A stretch of 64,000 bases of DNA from Ichthyophis bannanicus (lineage: Eukaryota > Chordata > Amphibia > Gymnophiona > Ichthyophiidae): positions 1,672,888,800 through 1,672,952,799 of the forward strand of contig CM066031.1 in assembly GCA_033557465.1 (NCBI GenBank), written 5' to 3'. Below the pieces are notes generated by a model. The model had not been told where the DNA came from. It did not search any database and saw nothing but the letters and a program-made list of their open reading frames with translations. The position numbers and the translations under genes were made by a program. Numbering within the stretch: the stretch's first letter is position 1; each line of letters starts with the position of its first letter. Of the stretch, positions 20,570 through 31,666 are shown piece by piece.

Positions 20570-20868
20570 GACGTTTTCACTCAACGTGTAATCAAACTCT
20601 GGAATTTGTTACTGGAGGATGTAGTAAAGGCTGTTAGTGTAGCTGGGTTTAAAAAAGGTTTGGACAAGTTCCTGGAGGAAAGGTCCATAAACCATTATTA
20701 AGAAGGGACCCACGATATCAATGCTTGACCTAGTACAAGCATTGCAGAACCTGTGTCTTTTGGGGAAACTGCTAGGTATGTATGACCTAGATTGGCCACT
20801 GTTGGAAACAGGATACTGGGCTTGATGGACCTTGGTCTGACCCAGTATGGCATATCTTATGTTCTTAT
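20570..20868 (+). mobile_element. CR1-type LINE 3' end
   Basis: The last ~40 codons of the RT frame ([12 protein letters not shown], then [14 protein letters not shown] and the stop) plus the 3' UTR ending cttatgttctta. It matches the same segment of the LINE at 50389-51687 and on the minus strand at 12006-12330. It is 5' truncated, as is usual for CR1. Confidence 0.9.
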
Positions 20869-20871
20869 TAC

Positions 20872-21165
20872 GTTCTCTAGGAACAAGCAGGAAGTCGGTC
20901 CTCACTTATGGGTGATGGCAGCGACGAAGACTGCGTGGAGCCAATTCCCCAGCTTTCAAAGAAAGCCTTTGTGATTGCTGCCACGCATGCATGGTCCTCT
21001 TCCCTCCCAAGGGTGCCATCTTGCTCATTCAGGTCCCTTAGCTCCAGCCCTATCAAGCAGATGGCAAGGGAAGGACAAAAATACAGCAGCTCAATAGGGG
21101 AGGCGGGAGGGTAGTGAGGACTGATTCCTGCTGTCCCTGGAGAACACCTGTTACAGGTGAGTAAC
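20872..21165 (+). repeat. DIRS terminal mini-unit beside D4
   Basis: Begins with aggaacaagcaggaagtc and a close copy of the first ~170 bp of D4 (21175-21350), including tcccaagggtgccatcttgc. It ends with the inverted repeat gaggactgattcctgctgtc that runs straight into the D4 left terminal repeat. The unit therefore has its own inverted ends and shares one with D4. Confidence 0.8.
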
Positions 21166-21589
21166 TACGCTTTCTCCAGGAACAAGCAGGAAGTCAGTCT
21201 TCACTTATGGGTGACATCAGCAGCGATGGAGCCTGCGTGGAGCAATTCCCCAGCTTTCAAAGAAAGCCTTTGGGACTGCTGCCATGCATGTGTGGTCCTC
21301 TTCCCTCCCAAAGGTGCCATCTTGCTCAGTCTCCCTTTTTCCGCAGTGCACTTCAGACGCATGTCCTCGTCCCTCTGAAAAAGATTTTTTCTTCTCCAGC
21401 CTTTGGCCCTTTTTTCCGGTAGCACCGGTCCTCTCCTGTCCTCCCAGTCGCCCCTGCTCTGGCTGTGGGCCAGGGGAGCTCCTTTTTTTCCTTTAGTGGG
21501 GTTTGTTTTCCCCTTCGGGCTCTTCTTGCGCCCTTTTTTTCCAACTGCTGCCCTCGAGGGTCTTCGACCTCGCAGAGGCACTTTTTGCC

Positions 21590-23334
21590 CACATGGTCAC
21601 CAGCTTCAAAAAATGTGACAGATGCTCCAAGAATATGTCACTCATGGACACCCACGACTGTTGTCTGTGGTGTCTGGGGGCTGACCACAATCTGGAGCTC
21701 TGCTTGCTCTGTAAGAAAAAGTCCACTAAGGCCCTGTTAAGCTGTAAGCAGAAGTCTGAAGACATTTTCATTAAGGCAGCCCTGGGGTCCCCGGTGGCTC
21801 CTCGCCCCACCAATCCACCACTTGCAGGGTCCCCCGCAGTGACCCCATGCCCTATGTGTCACTCCGATCAGGGTTAGCCTGAGGTGGAACAGTGAAAGAA
21901 GAAGACCTCTAAGTCAATGTCAAGGGCTCCAGACCAGCGCGAGCGGTCTCGCGCTCGTTCCCTTAGCCCTCCTTGGTGTTCCCAAGAGTCGGACAAGGTG
22001 CAGTCTCAAAAGGTACCTCGTACGGATATGGAGGCCTCTGGTGATGGCACCTGGTCTCCTGAGGGTTATCCCGGCAAGGAACCCCTCTCCTCCTCCACGC
22101 CAGACCTGGTAAACCCGGTGTCGATGGCACAGGGACCCACTCCTGAGTGGGAGTCCCGTATGCTGGCACTGGAGCACAGCATTTTCTGCCTTCCTAGCTG
22201 CCCAGCAGGTGCTTTTACCCAGCATGGCTGTCTCACGCCTCGAGACCAAGGGTCCCTCGACAGGGGTCCCAAAAACTGCCTTGGATCCCCCGAGAGCCAC
22301 AGGCCTCATGAGGGTCCTTGGCACTGGTCTCACTCGCCATCCTGTTCCTCGGGGGCGAGGTCTTCCAGAGTCAGTGCCTCCGGCTCCAAGCGGATCAGCC
22401 CGACTCTGAATTCTCCTTGGACCTCTCGGGCTGGGAATCGGATGGGGACATGTCCCCTGAAACCTGCGCCCATAGGGACCTTCCTTCTGACCCATCCCCA
22501 CCTGCCTCGCAAAGGCGGTCACTCCCCGAAGACGCCTCCTTCTTGGTGTTTGTGTGGGATATGGCTCAAGCCCTCAATCTCCCCACGCAGACCCAGGAGG
22601 AGCCGAGGGCAGAGGAACTTGACATCTTGCAATATGAGTCTCCTCCTAGGGAGTCTCTCACAGTCCCGGTACTGTCCATCCTGACCCGGCTGCTCCTCCG
22701 CATGTGGGAAGCGCCCGCCTCTGTCCCTTTTGTCAGTAAAAGACTCGATGCCATGTATAGGGTCCAGCGTGACCCAGGGTTCCGGAAGACTCAGCTTCCC
22801 CATACCTACATGGTAGTTGAATCCATGATGCAGAAGCAGAAGAGCCCGAAGTCTCACTCTTCAGTCCTGCCTGGTAGGGAATCCCGTACCCTCGATGCCC
22901 TCAGGTGCAAGGCTTACCAGGGATCCATGCTGGCGTGCTGCATCCAGGCATACCAACTGTATACGGGGATGTTCCTTTGCGACCTCGCTACAGAGCTCGG
23001 CATTTTCTCCGTGAGCCTTGGAGGTGAACACCTCTGATTTCAGAGCCTTCTGAGATCGGTCGCAGACTGCTCGAATTACCTCTCCCGTGCCGCATATGAT
23101 GGGTTTGAGTCTTCCGCCCGTGTGGCAGCTGCTGGCATCAGAGCCCGGCGTCAAGCAAGACTCCAGCCTTCAGACCTGGATCAATGGGTCCAGGAGAAGC
23201 TCTTGGATGTCCCCTGCCTCGGTGAACAACTGTTTGGCAAGCCCATGGAGGACAAGGTAGCTGAGATCGAGACGGAGTTCGTGCCTCACACCCGTTTCTC
23301 TCGTAAAGCCTCTTCTCTTCTGCAGAAGAAATAA
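21590..23334 (+). pseudogene. DIRS Gag (D4)
   Basis: The first part has a Cys-rich block (KKCDRCSKNMSLMD, then CCLWCLGADHNLELCLLC), a probable zinc-binding motif seen in DIRS first frames. A long Ser/Pro/Arg-rich region follows. The conserved C-terminal half (22520-23334) contains LLLRMWEAPASVPFVSK, then PGRESRTLDAL and RQARLQPSDLDQWVQEKL. The same half is intact in D5 (28450-29250). Several frameshifts break it. Confidence 0.85.
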
Positions 23335-23749
23335 CACAGCAAGAAGCCTTTCTTCCAGTGGAAGGGGCTCCCTTACCGGGGATACCCACCCTATCCGCCT
23401 GCCCCAGCACCGACACCCAGCAGCCAGGGGCAAAGGAGGAGCTCAGAGCCACCGGAAACTGAAGGGGCCCAAAGCTCAACCACCAGCACCACCCCAAACA
23501 GCCCCAGGATTTTGATGCCAAGTGCATAGCCACTCGCCTCCTGGTGGCACCTCCGCCCGTTGGAGGGCGTCTGTCCCTTTTTTCCCACGAATAGGCAGCC
23601 ATTACTTCGGACACCTGGGTCCTTCATGTAATCCGGGACGGTTATCGTCTTCATCTGGACAGACTCCCTCTTCCCTTCTCCCCAGCGGAGCCTACTCGCA
23701 CCAGGCTTGCTTGCTTGCTTGCTTGATCAATCTCCTCAGTCAACAGGCG

Positions 23750-24995
23750 GTCAAGAGAGTTCCACCGCACCTCTGAGGTCGGGGGTTTTACTCCCAGTAC
23801 TTCCTTATTCCAAAGAGGACGGGAGGCCTATGCCCCATCCTCAATCTCAGGAATCTGAACAAATTTCTGTTGTGGGAGAAGTTCAGGATGCTATCGCTTG
23901 GCGCCCTGCTGCCCTACCTACGGCAGGGCGATTGGCTATGCTCCTTGGATCTCAGAGACGCTTATGCCCACATCCCAGTTCACCCCAAGCACAGGAAGTA
24001 CCTGCGCTTCAGGGTGCAATGGGAGCACTTCCAGTACAGAGTGCTCGCTTTCGGGCTCACGTCTGCCCCGCCTGTCTTCACGAAATGCTTGTCAGAGGCT
24101 GCAGCCCTCCTCCGACTGCAGGGCATATCCGTCTACCCTTACCTGTACAATTGTCTCGTCACAGGCACTTCGGCAGAGGATGCTCACCTCTCGGCGTCAC
24201 GCATGGTGGTCCTCCTCGAGGGCCTCTGTTTCCTGATCAGCTTCTCCAAGTCCCACCTCAAGCCGTTCCAGACCCTGGAGTTCATCAGCACTCTTCTCGA
24301 CACGGGATGGGCGACTGCCTTCCTCCCTTGAGCGCGCGCGGATTGGCTCTGTGCTCTGGCCACCGAGGTCCAAAGCTGGTCCAGAGTCTCGGCGTGAGCC
24401 ATGTTGCATCTTCTGGGGCACATGGCTTTGGCCGTCCATGTCGTCCCCCACACTCACATGCACATGCGAGTGCCCAATGGTGCCTCAGTGCGCAGTGGAC
24501 CCAAGCTTCGGGCCACATCCGGGATCCTGTGTCAGTCTCCCGCAGCCTCTCCAGTTCCCTGGCTTGGTGGCTGAACCCCCAAAGCCTTCTTCGGGGCATG
24601 CCCTTCCAGACTCGACAACACGAGCTCATCTTGATGACGGATGCCTCACTGTTGGGTTGGGGAGCCCACTGCGGCAACTTCCGTACCCAGGGGCGGTGGT
24701 CACCCGAGGAATCTCGGCAGCAGATCAACCTGCTCGAGCTTCGAACGGTCCGGCTGGCCCTGAAGGTCTTCGAGTACCACCTGTGAGGTAAGTCAGTGCT
24801 CGTGCAGACCAACAACAAGGTTGCGGTGTTCTACATAAACAAGGAGGGGGGTACGGGCTCCCGCATCCTCTGTCGGGAGACTGTCCTTCTCTGCTCCTTC
24901 ACCGTACGCTGGGGTATGACCCTGAGAGTGGTCTACTTCCTGGGCCAGGACAATGTCCTTGCGGACAGGCTCAGCAGGCTCCTTCGCCCACATGA
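23750..24995 (+). pseudogene. DIRS reverse transcriptase and RNase H (D4)
   Basis: Frame fragments give GLLPVLPYSKEDGRP (RT start), DWLCSLDLRDAYAHIPVHP with the first catalytic Asp, FQYRVLAFGLTSAPPVF, and PYLYNCLV where YLDD is expected, so the second catalytic site is lost. RNase H follows with LILMTDASLLGWGAHCG, then INLLELRTVRLAL and a shifted VLADRLSRL near 24955. In-frame stops occur. Confidence 0.88.
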
Positions 24996-25016
24996 GTGGC
25001 GCCTAAGTTCAAAGGT

Positions 25017-25310
25017 AGGGAGGCGTAGCCTAGTGGTTGGGGCAAGGTACTTCAGGCCGGAAGGTCGGGGGTTCAAATCCCACTAGAGGACAGCAACCTT
25101 GGGCCGGAAGGACTTGGGTTTCTAGTCCCACAGATGCTCCTTGTGGTCTTGGGCAAGCCACTTAACCCTCTATAGCCCATGTTCCCTGTAAGTATTAGTG
25201 TATGTGTCTCATATCCCCGCGTGTTAAATGTATCCCCCAATTGTGTTGTGACCGCTTTGATTGAAGGATAAGGCGGTATACAAAAACTGTCTAAATAAAA
25301 TAAATAAATA
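25017..25310 (+). mobile_element. tRNA-derived SINE with L2-like tail
   Basis: A 6-bp duplication, aaaggt (25011-25016 and 25311-25316), flanks it. The head has an A box (tagcctagtggtt) and a B box (ggttcaaatcc) of an RNA polymerase III promoter. A central block (ccttgtggtcttgggcaagc) resembles the conserved core of MIR-type SINEs. The tail carries the accgcttt...aaggcggt hairpin and an aataaa run identical in layout to the L2-like tails, so an L2-like LINE would supply the machinery. Confidence 0.93.
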
Positions 25311-25639
25311 AAAGGTGGTTCTCCACATGTTCCACTGCTGAGGGACTCCATCCTTGGACCTGTTCACCAGCCCTGGCGAACACGGAGCTTCCCTGCTTTT
25401 TCAGGCCGATACTGCACCCAAGCAGGGTAGCCCCGGATGTGTTCCACCTCAACTGGACCTCCAGGCTTCTGTATGCATTCTCCCCCCCCCCCCCCCACTC
25501 CTCTCTGCGGTCCGGGTTCACCTGAGCGCCATCTCAGCCAACCACTTCCCCATCGAGAGCAAACCCCTCTCAGGCCAGCCTCTGGTCTCCCGTTTCATGC
25601 GTGGCCTCTTACTCTCCAAGCCCCCCTGTCCTGCCTCCA

Positions 25640-26290
25640 CCAGCTGAGTGGGACCTGAACGTCATGCTCATGCAGCTGACACAGCTGCCCTTCGAGCCGA
25701 TGGCGACATGCTCGCTTCGGCACCTTTCCTGGAAGATAGTATTCCTTGTGGCACTCACCTCGGCCTGGCAAGTCAGTGAGCTGCAAGCCCTCATGGCTGC
25801 GGCTCCTTACACAAGGTTCTACGTGAACAGAGTGGTCCTTCGAACTCACCCCAAGATCCTACTGAAAGTTGTCTCGGATTTCCATCTCGACCAAGAGATC
25901 ATCCTACCGACTTTCTTCCCGACACCCCACGTCGACCGGGCATCAGCGGTCCTACATATGCTCGACTGCAAGAGGACTCTCGCCTTCTACCTGCAGCGCA
26001 CCCAGGTCTGACCAACTCTTCATTGCCTATGATTCTAATTGCCTGGGGCTCACAGTCACCAAGCGCACCATCTCCATCTGGGTGGCGGACTGCATTGCCT
26101 TTGCTCAGGTAAAGGCTGGGGCCCCTCTGGATCGCAGAATCACCACGCATGGCATCCAGGTGGTTTTGCTGCACTCGGTGCCTCTGTCGGACATCTGCCG
26201 GGCTGTGACCTAGTCATCTGCGAATACCTTCGCTTCACACTACTGCCTGGAGTGGAAGTCCCGCCAGGACAGCACCTTCGGCCAGGCAGT
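25640..26290 (+). pseudogene. DIRS tyrosine recombinase (D4)
   Basis: DIRS recombinases join a circular cDNA to the target by a tyrosine-mediated exchange. Here the frame starts with EWDLNVMLMQLTQLPFEPM and SLRHLSWKIVFLVALTSA, then reads WQVSELQAL where an active copy has RR(I/V)SELQAL, so the first catalytic Arg is lost. The later HxxR box reads THGIQVV, losing the second Arg. A frameshift occurs near 26010. The end at about 26290 lies ~180 bp before the right terminal repeat. Confidence 0.88.
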
Positions 26291-26540
26291 ACTCTGTAAT
26301 CTGTTTGGAGTATAAGCAACCCCTGCCCTTCAACCCTTCTTCTGCGGCTACTGAGAGCTTGGCCCAAAGGGCCCAAGGAATCTGGCTTTCTTCGGTCATT
26401 GGCTTCTGATCACGGCTTCGCATAGGCGTTTTTGGCTTGCAGGTTTCGGTAGCCTATAGCTGGGGAGTCCCATAAGTGAGGACTGACTTTCTGCTTGTTC
26501 CTGGAGAAAGCATAGTTACTCACCTCTAGCAGGTGTTCTC

Positions 26541-27075
26541 CAAAGAGATAAACCTTTTCTGATAATAGCCCTTTCACAATATCACTTAGAACATTTTTCA
26601 AAAGAATTGGAGCAAGAACAGATCCCTGCTGTACTCAGTGAGTTCCATTTACCTCTGCCCTTTGTCACCTCCCACTCAACCATTTTCTAACTCAGTCAGT
26701 CACTTTAGGGTCCATCCCTACATCACACAATTTATTTAGAAGTTGCCTTTGCGGAACAGTGACAAAGGCTTTACTGAAATCTAAGTACACCACATCTAGA
26801 GCTCTCCCTTGGTTTAATTCTGTGGTCACTCAGTCAAATAAATTAATCCTTTTGTCTGATAAGAACTGCCTCTAATAAAACCATGCTGCCTTGGATCCTG
26901 TAATCATATTCCAGAAACCTCACTAGCCTCTGTTTCAGCAGCGTTTCCATTAGTTTTCTCACCACAGAGGTCAGACTAACTTGCCTATAGTTCCTAACCT
27001 CATCTTTGCTTCTGTTTTTGTGTAAAGGGACCACATGCGCTCTTCTCCAGTCCTTTGGGACCACGCCTGACAAGA
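26541..27075 (-). mobile_element. CR1-type LINE RT fragment
   Basis: The minus-strand reading gives VPKDWRRAHVVPLHKNRSKD, then NYRQVSLTSVVRKLMETLL and a partial RT active-site region with stops. It is of the same broad class as the piece at 106-900. It abuts the D4 right terminal repeat on one side and GC-rich tandem monomers on the other. Confidence 0.75.
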
Positions 27076-27079
27076 ACCC

Positions 27080-27380
27080 GGCCATCACTAGGCGCCCCTG
27101 ATCGGGGTCGAGCACCTGAGTGGGGCCGGCAAGCCCTCCCACTCAGGGACTCCAGCCCAATCGGGGCTGTGGGAGGCGGGGAAACCACTTTTAAGAGACG
27201 CTGCTGCCGGCGGGAAGAGGACATGAACGCGGCCATCACTAGGCTCCCCAGATTGGGGTCGAGCACCTGAGCGGGGCTGGCAAGCCCTCCCGCTCAGGGA
27301 CTCCAGCCCAATCGGGACTGTGGGAGGCGGGGAAACCACTTTAAAGAGATGCCGCCGCCAGGCGGACCCGCGCCTGAGGG
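27080..27380 (+). repeat. Two GC-rich 151-bp tandem monomers
   Basis: The segment starting ggccatcactaggc at 27080 recurs at 27231 with few differences (shared gggactccagcccaatcggg and aggcggggaaaccac). Tandem GC-rich monomers followed by the shorter repeats at 27460 and an L2-like endonuclease frame at 32280 suggest a LINE 5' UTR promoter. That role is inference. Confidence 0.85.
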
Positions 27381-27459
27381 CCTCGCCAGAGGGCCCTTTG
27401 GCGCGGACCAAGTAGCGGCCAAAGATCCGCGTGTCAAGCCCTCATCTAAGTTAAGTCTG

Positions 27460-27545
27460 CTGCTTTACCTTGCCTGGACAATCAACTGCTTGTACAAATT
27501 AATGCTGTTACCTTGCCTGGACAATCCATTGCTTGCATAAGTTAA
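27460..27545 (+). repeat. 43-bp tandem units, split by D5
   Basis: Units share ccttgcctggacaatc, then ctgcttg and ttaatg. Two lie here and a third begins at about 31992 (ctttgcctggacaatccact), beyond D5. D5 therefore inserted within this array, which continues into an L2-like LINE. Confidence 0.85.
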
Positions 27546-27926
27546 TGCTGATCTCCAGGAACAAGCAGAAATGAGTTTTCACATATGGGTACGTCGGTAC
27601 CGACGGAGCCTGCGCGGGAACGCTCCCCAGCGTCCAATCAGAAAGCTTTTGGGAGCATCCCTCAGTGCCTGCGTGCTGCCTTCCCGCCTTTCCAACTGTC
27701 TCTCCTCAGTTTTCATTTTTCCGCGGAGCCAGCAGGACGTCTTCCTGTCACCGCAGAAAATTTTTTCTTTAAATCTTTTACTTTTTGTTTTTCTTGTGGT
27801 CGCGGCTGTTTCCCCGACTCCACCGGTACCGCCGGTGGTTAATTTCTTTTCTTTTGCCTAAAACTCGGGGAGTTTTTTTCCCTCTGTTTCTCTCTTGAAT
27901 TTTTGGGCCTGTAAGGCCTCTCCATT

Positions 27927-28520
27927 ATGGAGCCGCCTTCTCCTAAGAAGTGCCTTAACTGTGGAAATACAGTTTTCTTTTTCGACTCCAATATCTGGTG
28001 TCTAACCTGTTTGGGTCCTGACCCCTTTCCTCCAGAGCCATCAGGCTACAATTTTATGAGAAGAAATTCTCCATTTCGAGTTTCCCTCGATGCCGTTTTC
28101 CCTTCCAGTGTAAGGGCACCGACCATTTCTTCTCTACAGGATGAGGTAACCCACAAACAGTCTGTCAGGACTAGCCAATCCTTGGGTGGTAAGTCTCATG
28201 CCAAGCATGATGACGGCTCCGGCCTTGCCCTTAAGACCTCAATGGCTTCAAAACTCCGGCGGGAGTCTTCGGTCTCCAAAGCCTTTCAGGGGTTTCAGGT
28301 TGTTCCTGGGACTCACCCCTCACAGAACATACCTGAGCCATGCTCGGGGGTGGCATCCGCTTCTAGATCACTTGCCATTCCTATCCCTGGCCATGATCCT
28401 GTACAAGGCTCTGTTTCTACTGAAGCAAAGGCAAGCATTATGCTTCCTTTGCATTATTCCTTGCAGGATCTTCTTCTAAGAATGTGGGAAGCACCTTTAA
28501 GGGTACCCCCCACATTCTAG
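27927..28520 (+). CDS. DIRS Gag, N-terminal half (D5)
   Basis: Starts with ATG at 27927. It opens with a Cys block (KKCLNCGNTVFFF, then WCLTCLGPDPF), the same zinc-binding type as in D4. A Ser-rich middle follows, then LLLRMWEAPLRVPPTF and a stop. In D4 the frame continues past this motif into VSKRLDAMYRV, so the stop is premature and the protein was once fused to the frame at 28543. Confidence 0.75.
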   Translation: MEPPSPKKCLNCGNTVFFFDSNIWCLTCLGPDPFPPEPSGYNFMRRNSPFRVSLDAVFPSSVRAPTISSLQDEVTHKQSVRTSQSLGGKSHAKHDDGSGLALKTSMASKLRRESSVSKAFQGFQVVPGTHPSQNIPEPCSGVASASRSLAIPIPGHDPVQGSVSTEAKASIMLPLHYSLQDLLLRMWEAPLRVPPTF

Positions 28521-28542
28521 AGCAACTGATCTTCTTTATCAG

Positions 28543-29250
28543 GTGCCCCCCTTTCCAGGATTTCAAAAGGCTCAACTCCCTCATCATTCCCTTGTAGTGG
28601 AATCAGCAATGAGGAAGGTGAAAAGTAAGAAAAAGCACTCTTCTTACCCACCAGGTCGTGAGTCTAGGACACTAGATGCCTTTGGACGTCAAACCTTCCA
28701 GACATCCATGCTGTCAGCAAGAATTCTCTCATATATTTTTTATATGAGTCTATCTCTTCGGGAGGTCACAAAGAAATTACATCTTTTGACTCCTTTTCTT
28801 TCAGAGTCCAAGACTGCAGACTATTCTTTACTACTTAGTCATATTTCTTGGTTTTTGACTCATGCTTCCCTGGACTCATTTGAGTCTGTTAGCAGAACTT
28901 CTGCTATAGCCATAGGGGCACGACATAAGGCCTGGCTCCAAGCTTCAGACTTAGACAAATGGGCACAACAAAGACTGGGTAATACTCCTTGCACTGGAGA
29001 AAATCTCTTCAATAAGGAGTCTTTACATCAGGTTGCTCAGTGTTCCACTGACTTCCCTGTTTCTCAAGGCTCTTCTAAGCCTTTTATTTCCCCAGTAGGT
29101 AGGAAACACCCTACCAAACCTTCCTCCCCTAGGGGACGAAGGTTTTATTCTTCTCCTGCCCATCATACAGATGTTCCCAAGCAGGGGAGGCATCACTCTG
29201 GTCTGAAGACTCCAAACCTTCACCAGGCTAAACAAACCCAGCAACCCTAA
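28543..29250 (+). CDS. DIRS Gag, C-terminal half (D5)
   Basis: An open frame of 235 codons with GFQKAQLPHHSLVVESAM, PGRESRTLDAFGRQ, and ARHKAWLQASDLDKWAQQRL. These match the Gag C-terminus of D4. A His/Lys/Pro-rich tail may bind nucleic acid. It lies 23 bp downstream of the N-terminal half in a different frame. The intact state over 700 bp suggests recent mobility of this derivative. Confidence 0.8.
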   Translation: MPPFPGFQKAQLPHHSLVVESAMRKVKSKKKHSSYPPGRESRTLDAFGRQTFQTSMLSARILSYIFYMSLSLREVTKKLHLLTPFLSESKTADYSLLLSHISWFLTHASLDSFESVSRTSAIAIGARHKAWLQASDLDKWAQQRLGNTPCTGENLFNKESLHQVAQCSTDFPVSQGSSKPFISPVGRKHPTKPSSPRGRRFYSSPAHHTDVPKQGRHHSGLKTPNLHQAKQTQQP

Positions 29251-31630
29251 CGTTCTGGTTCATCAATTTCTGCCTCTTGGGGTTTAGAACCTACAGTTAA
29301 CTTCTTCTCAGCAGAAGTTTTTCCACTGTTTTCATTCTAAACTTTACACATGGATTTCTTTTTCAAGACATCCACTTTCTTATCTGAGCTGTCAGGATAT
29401 CCTTGCTATATGTCACAGGTTTCTCCTCTTCTTGCTAAGAAAAGAGGTTTCACAACTATCATATGATAGTTTTCTGTGCCAGCTTGGATTTTTTCCTTCT
29501 GTAGATTTACCACATGGTAAGTCTCCTTCCAGCTTTTTTGTCTCTACCCTCTTATCAGGATTTCCCCTATAAGAGTGGTACCATTAGGCTGAAAAGAAGC
29601 CCTCCAGTATATCTAGTCTTTCTTCTTTGCCAGTGTGGAGTTTTCGTCCTTGAGTAAACTCCCTTCTTTTTTGCTTGGGCAGCTTATCAGACAGAAACAG
29701 GTTTTTTCTTCTTGTTCTGTCTGTTCTTTCTGTTTTACACAGAGATTTTCTTTCTGCTCTTTTATTAGCAGCTGCCCATGCAGGAGCCTAGTGTTGGACC
29801 TCTGGTTCTTCCCCACAAGTTTCCAGAGTTGTCCTCCACTACTTTCTGTCTGGCCTTAGTAGTGATTCCAAGACAGTCTATACATCTTGGATAATCCTTA
29901 TCACTACAGGCTTGGATTTGGCAGCATAGTTCATATGACTGCTAGCTTCTCCAACAGTCAGCTCCATCTCCTGCATGATGCTCTCTGCAATTCTTCAGAG
30001 AAGCTTTTCACTATTGGCCCTTGCTAGAGAGCATGGTTTTTTTTCTCTAATGCCTATCTTACATGGTTGAAAAAGGCTCCTCAGTCATGCCCCCATGACT
30101 GTAAGGGTTCTTATACCCTACTATCTCCTTTTAAACAAAGGACATAAGCCTTCTTCACGTGAAAGCATAAAGAGTTTTTTCAATTCCTGTAGGGAATATG
30201 CTCTTTTTCCCTGCAGCTAATCCTTCATGGACAGCACATAGTCAACTAAGGAACGCATTATCCCCCTTGTCCCTTCAGAGGGTCAACCTGGTATCTCATT
30301 CTATGCGTTCTCTGTCCATTTACCATGCTAGAGTTCTGCAAGACTCAAGGCTTGCTGCTACGTATTGATATTATCCTCTGTTTTTTCACGTAACCATCCT
30401 GGTTATTTTACTGGATAGCATCCTGCTTTATCATAACCAGGAGGGATAGATTCTATATATTTCTTTTCAAATAGGTTCCACCTCTTGTCAGATGAATCTT
30501 TCCCATTCACATCCCCCATGTGAATCTAATCATAGGCATATCTCTGTCTGCTTACAGACATTTATTTTAGACCTATATATTCATATATATTTATTTCTAT
30601 ATACATCTTTATAGATGTATAACTCTGTCAGCTGTGTGTGCATATGTTATGCCCTTCTAGATCTCGCTATAGGTATATATATCCTGTATGTTCATCTATA
30701 TTCTATATGTGCATACATATCTATATATCTATCTATATATGTATATCTATCTATATCTCTATATATCTGTCAAGATTCTTTTTATAGGTAGATATGTATT
30801 CACATACTTATCTCTCTGTCTGTGCTCATATAGCTTTTACCTTCCTATGTGTTCCAGACAGTGGGCTTACCCATCTTCATGTTGCTCCACAGCATGTTTA
30901 GGGTATTACGCACACAACCACTTCTGTGGTACTAACAGCTTCTACAATATCCCTAAGGGTTAGGTGTCACTGAAGCTCCATGCTCCAATATCTTTCCTAC
31001 CTCTCACCAGTTAGGAATGACATGGCGGATCTTCAGTAGATCTGAGGTTCCAACTCCTCAGACACCTGTCCTTTCTTTGGGAATACAGGGTTTTTCCTAT
31101 ACCCCTTCTTCCCTCAAGGACTTCACCAGTTTATCCAAATTGGTCAGTCTTTCTCTTTTGTTCCTAACTCTGTAGCCAAAAGAGTTTTCAGCTTTTTCCA
31201 TAAAGCTTCCCACTGAAGGCCTGCCATTTTTTGTACTACCCCAGTTCATTCCTGGGGTCACCCCTCACTCCATTGTTGACCCTCACTGTTGTCCTATAGG
31301 TTATCACCTTCACTTCAGTGAGGTCACCTGGCAGTTTCCTCTACTGGATCCCCAGTAGAGTTCATGAGCCTATCTACTTCCTGCAGTCCAGTAGGTAAGC
31401 TCCATATTGCAATTTTTTAATTTCAATATATATTCATGATAGTTATCATACCTATAAGGACTCCTTACCTGTAGTCCTATCTTAGGTTAGCTGTTCCCTA
31501 CAGCTCCTTTCTATTCAACTCCTACCCTCCTTCCCTGGTTGGATGCCTGGGATCCATAGGAGGAGGTGAAGCCTTTCTCAGGGTCTCACAACCTTGGGGA
31601 TCTCCCAGGCATCTTAGTTGGGGAGTCCCC
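29251..31630 (+). other. Non-coding interior of D5
   Basis: About 2.4 kb, T-rich, with many stops in all frames. A (TATC/TATA)-type low-complexity stretch lies at about 30565-30780. Around 30290-30350 a piece reading VSHSMRSLSIYHARV faintly recalls the recombinase HxxR region, but nothing else supports it. Confidence 0.5.
30565..30780. repeat. TATA/TATC-rich microsatellite
   Basis: Dense tatatctatctatatatg-type repeats with interruptions. Read in one frame it gives a spurious Tyr/Ile/Leu protein. Confidence 0.8.
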
Positions 31631-31666
31631 ATATGTGAAGACTCATTCCTGCTTGTTCCTGGAGAT

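Larger units (their letters stand above)
21138..26541 (+). mobile_element. DIRS-type retrotransposon D4 with terminal repeats
   Basis: The left terminal repeat at 21140-21215 (ggagaacacctgttacaggt, then gagtaact and ccaggaacaagcagg) returns inverted with a few changes at 26468-26540. Between them come Gag, RT, RNase H and a tyrosine recombinase in plus orientation, all with disrupted frames. A SINE (25017-25310) interrupts the RNase H-recombinase junction. Inverted rather than direct terminal repeats and a recombinase in place of an integrase define DIRS. Confidence 0.9.

Noticed and set aside
20269..20580. Pro/Ser-rich minus-strand protein
   Set aside because: It is the complement of a G-rich minisatellite; its periodicity comes from the DNA repeat.
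25017..25090. tRNA gene
   Set aside because: A and B boxes are present but the sequence continues into a SINE core and tail with a target duplication, so it is a SINE head.
30290..30350. Recombinase HxxR remnant in D5
   Set aside because: A single short match without the Arg, Trp or Tyr blocks nearby is not enough.
30688..30963. Tyr/Leu-rich frame resembling a membrane protein
   Set aside because: It is a translation of a TATA/TATC microsatellite.
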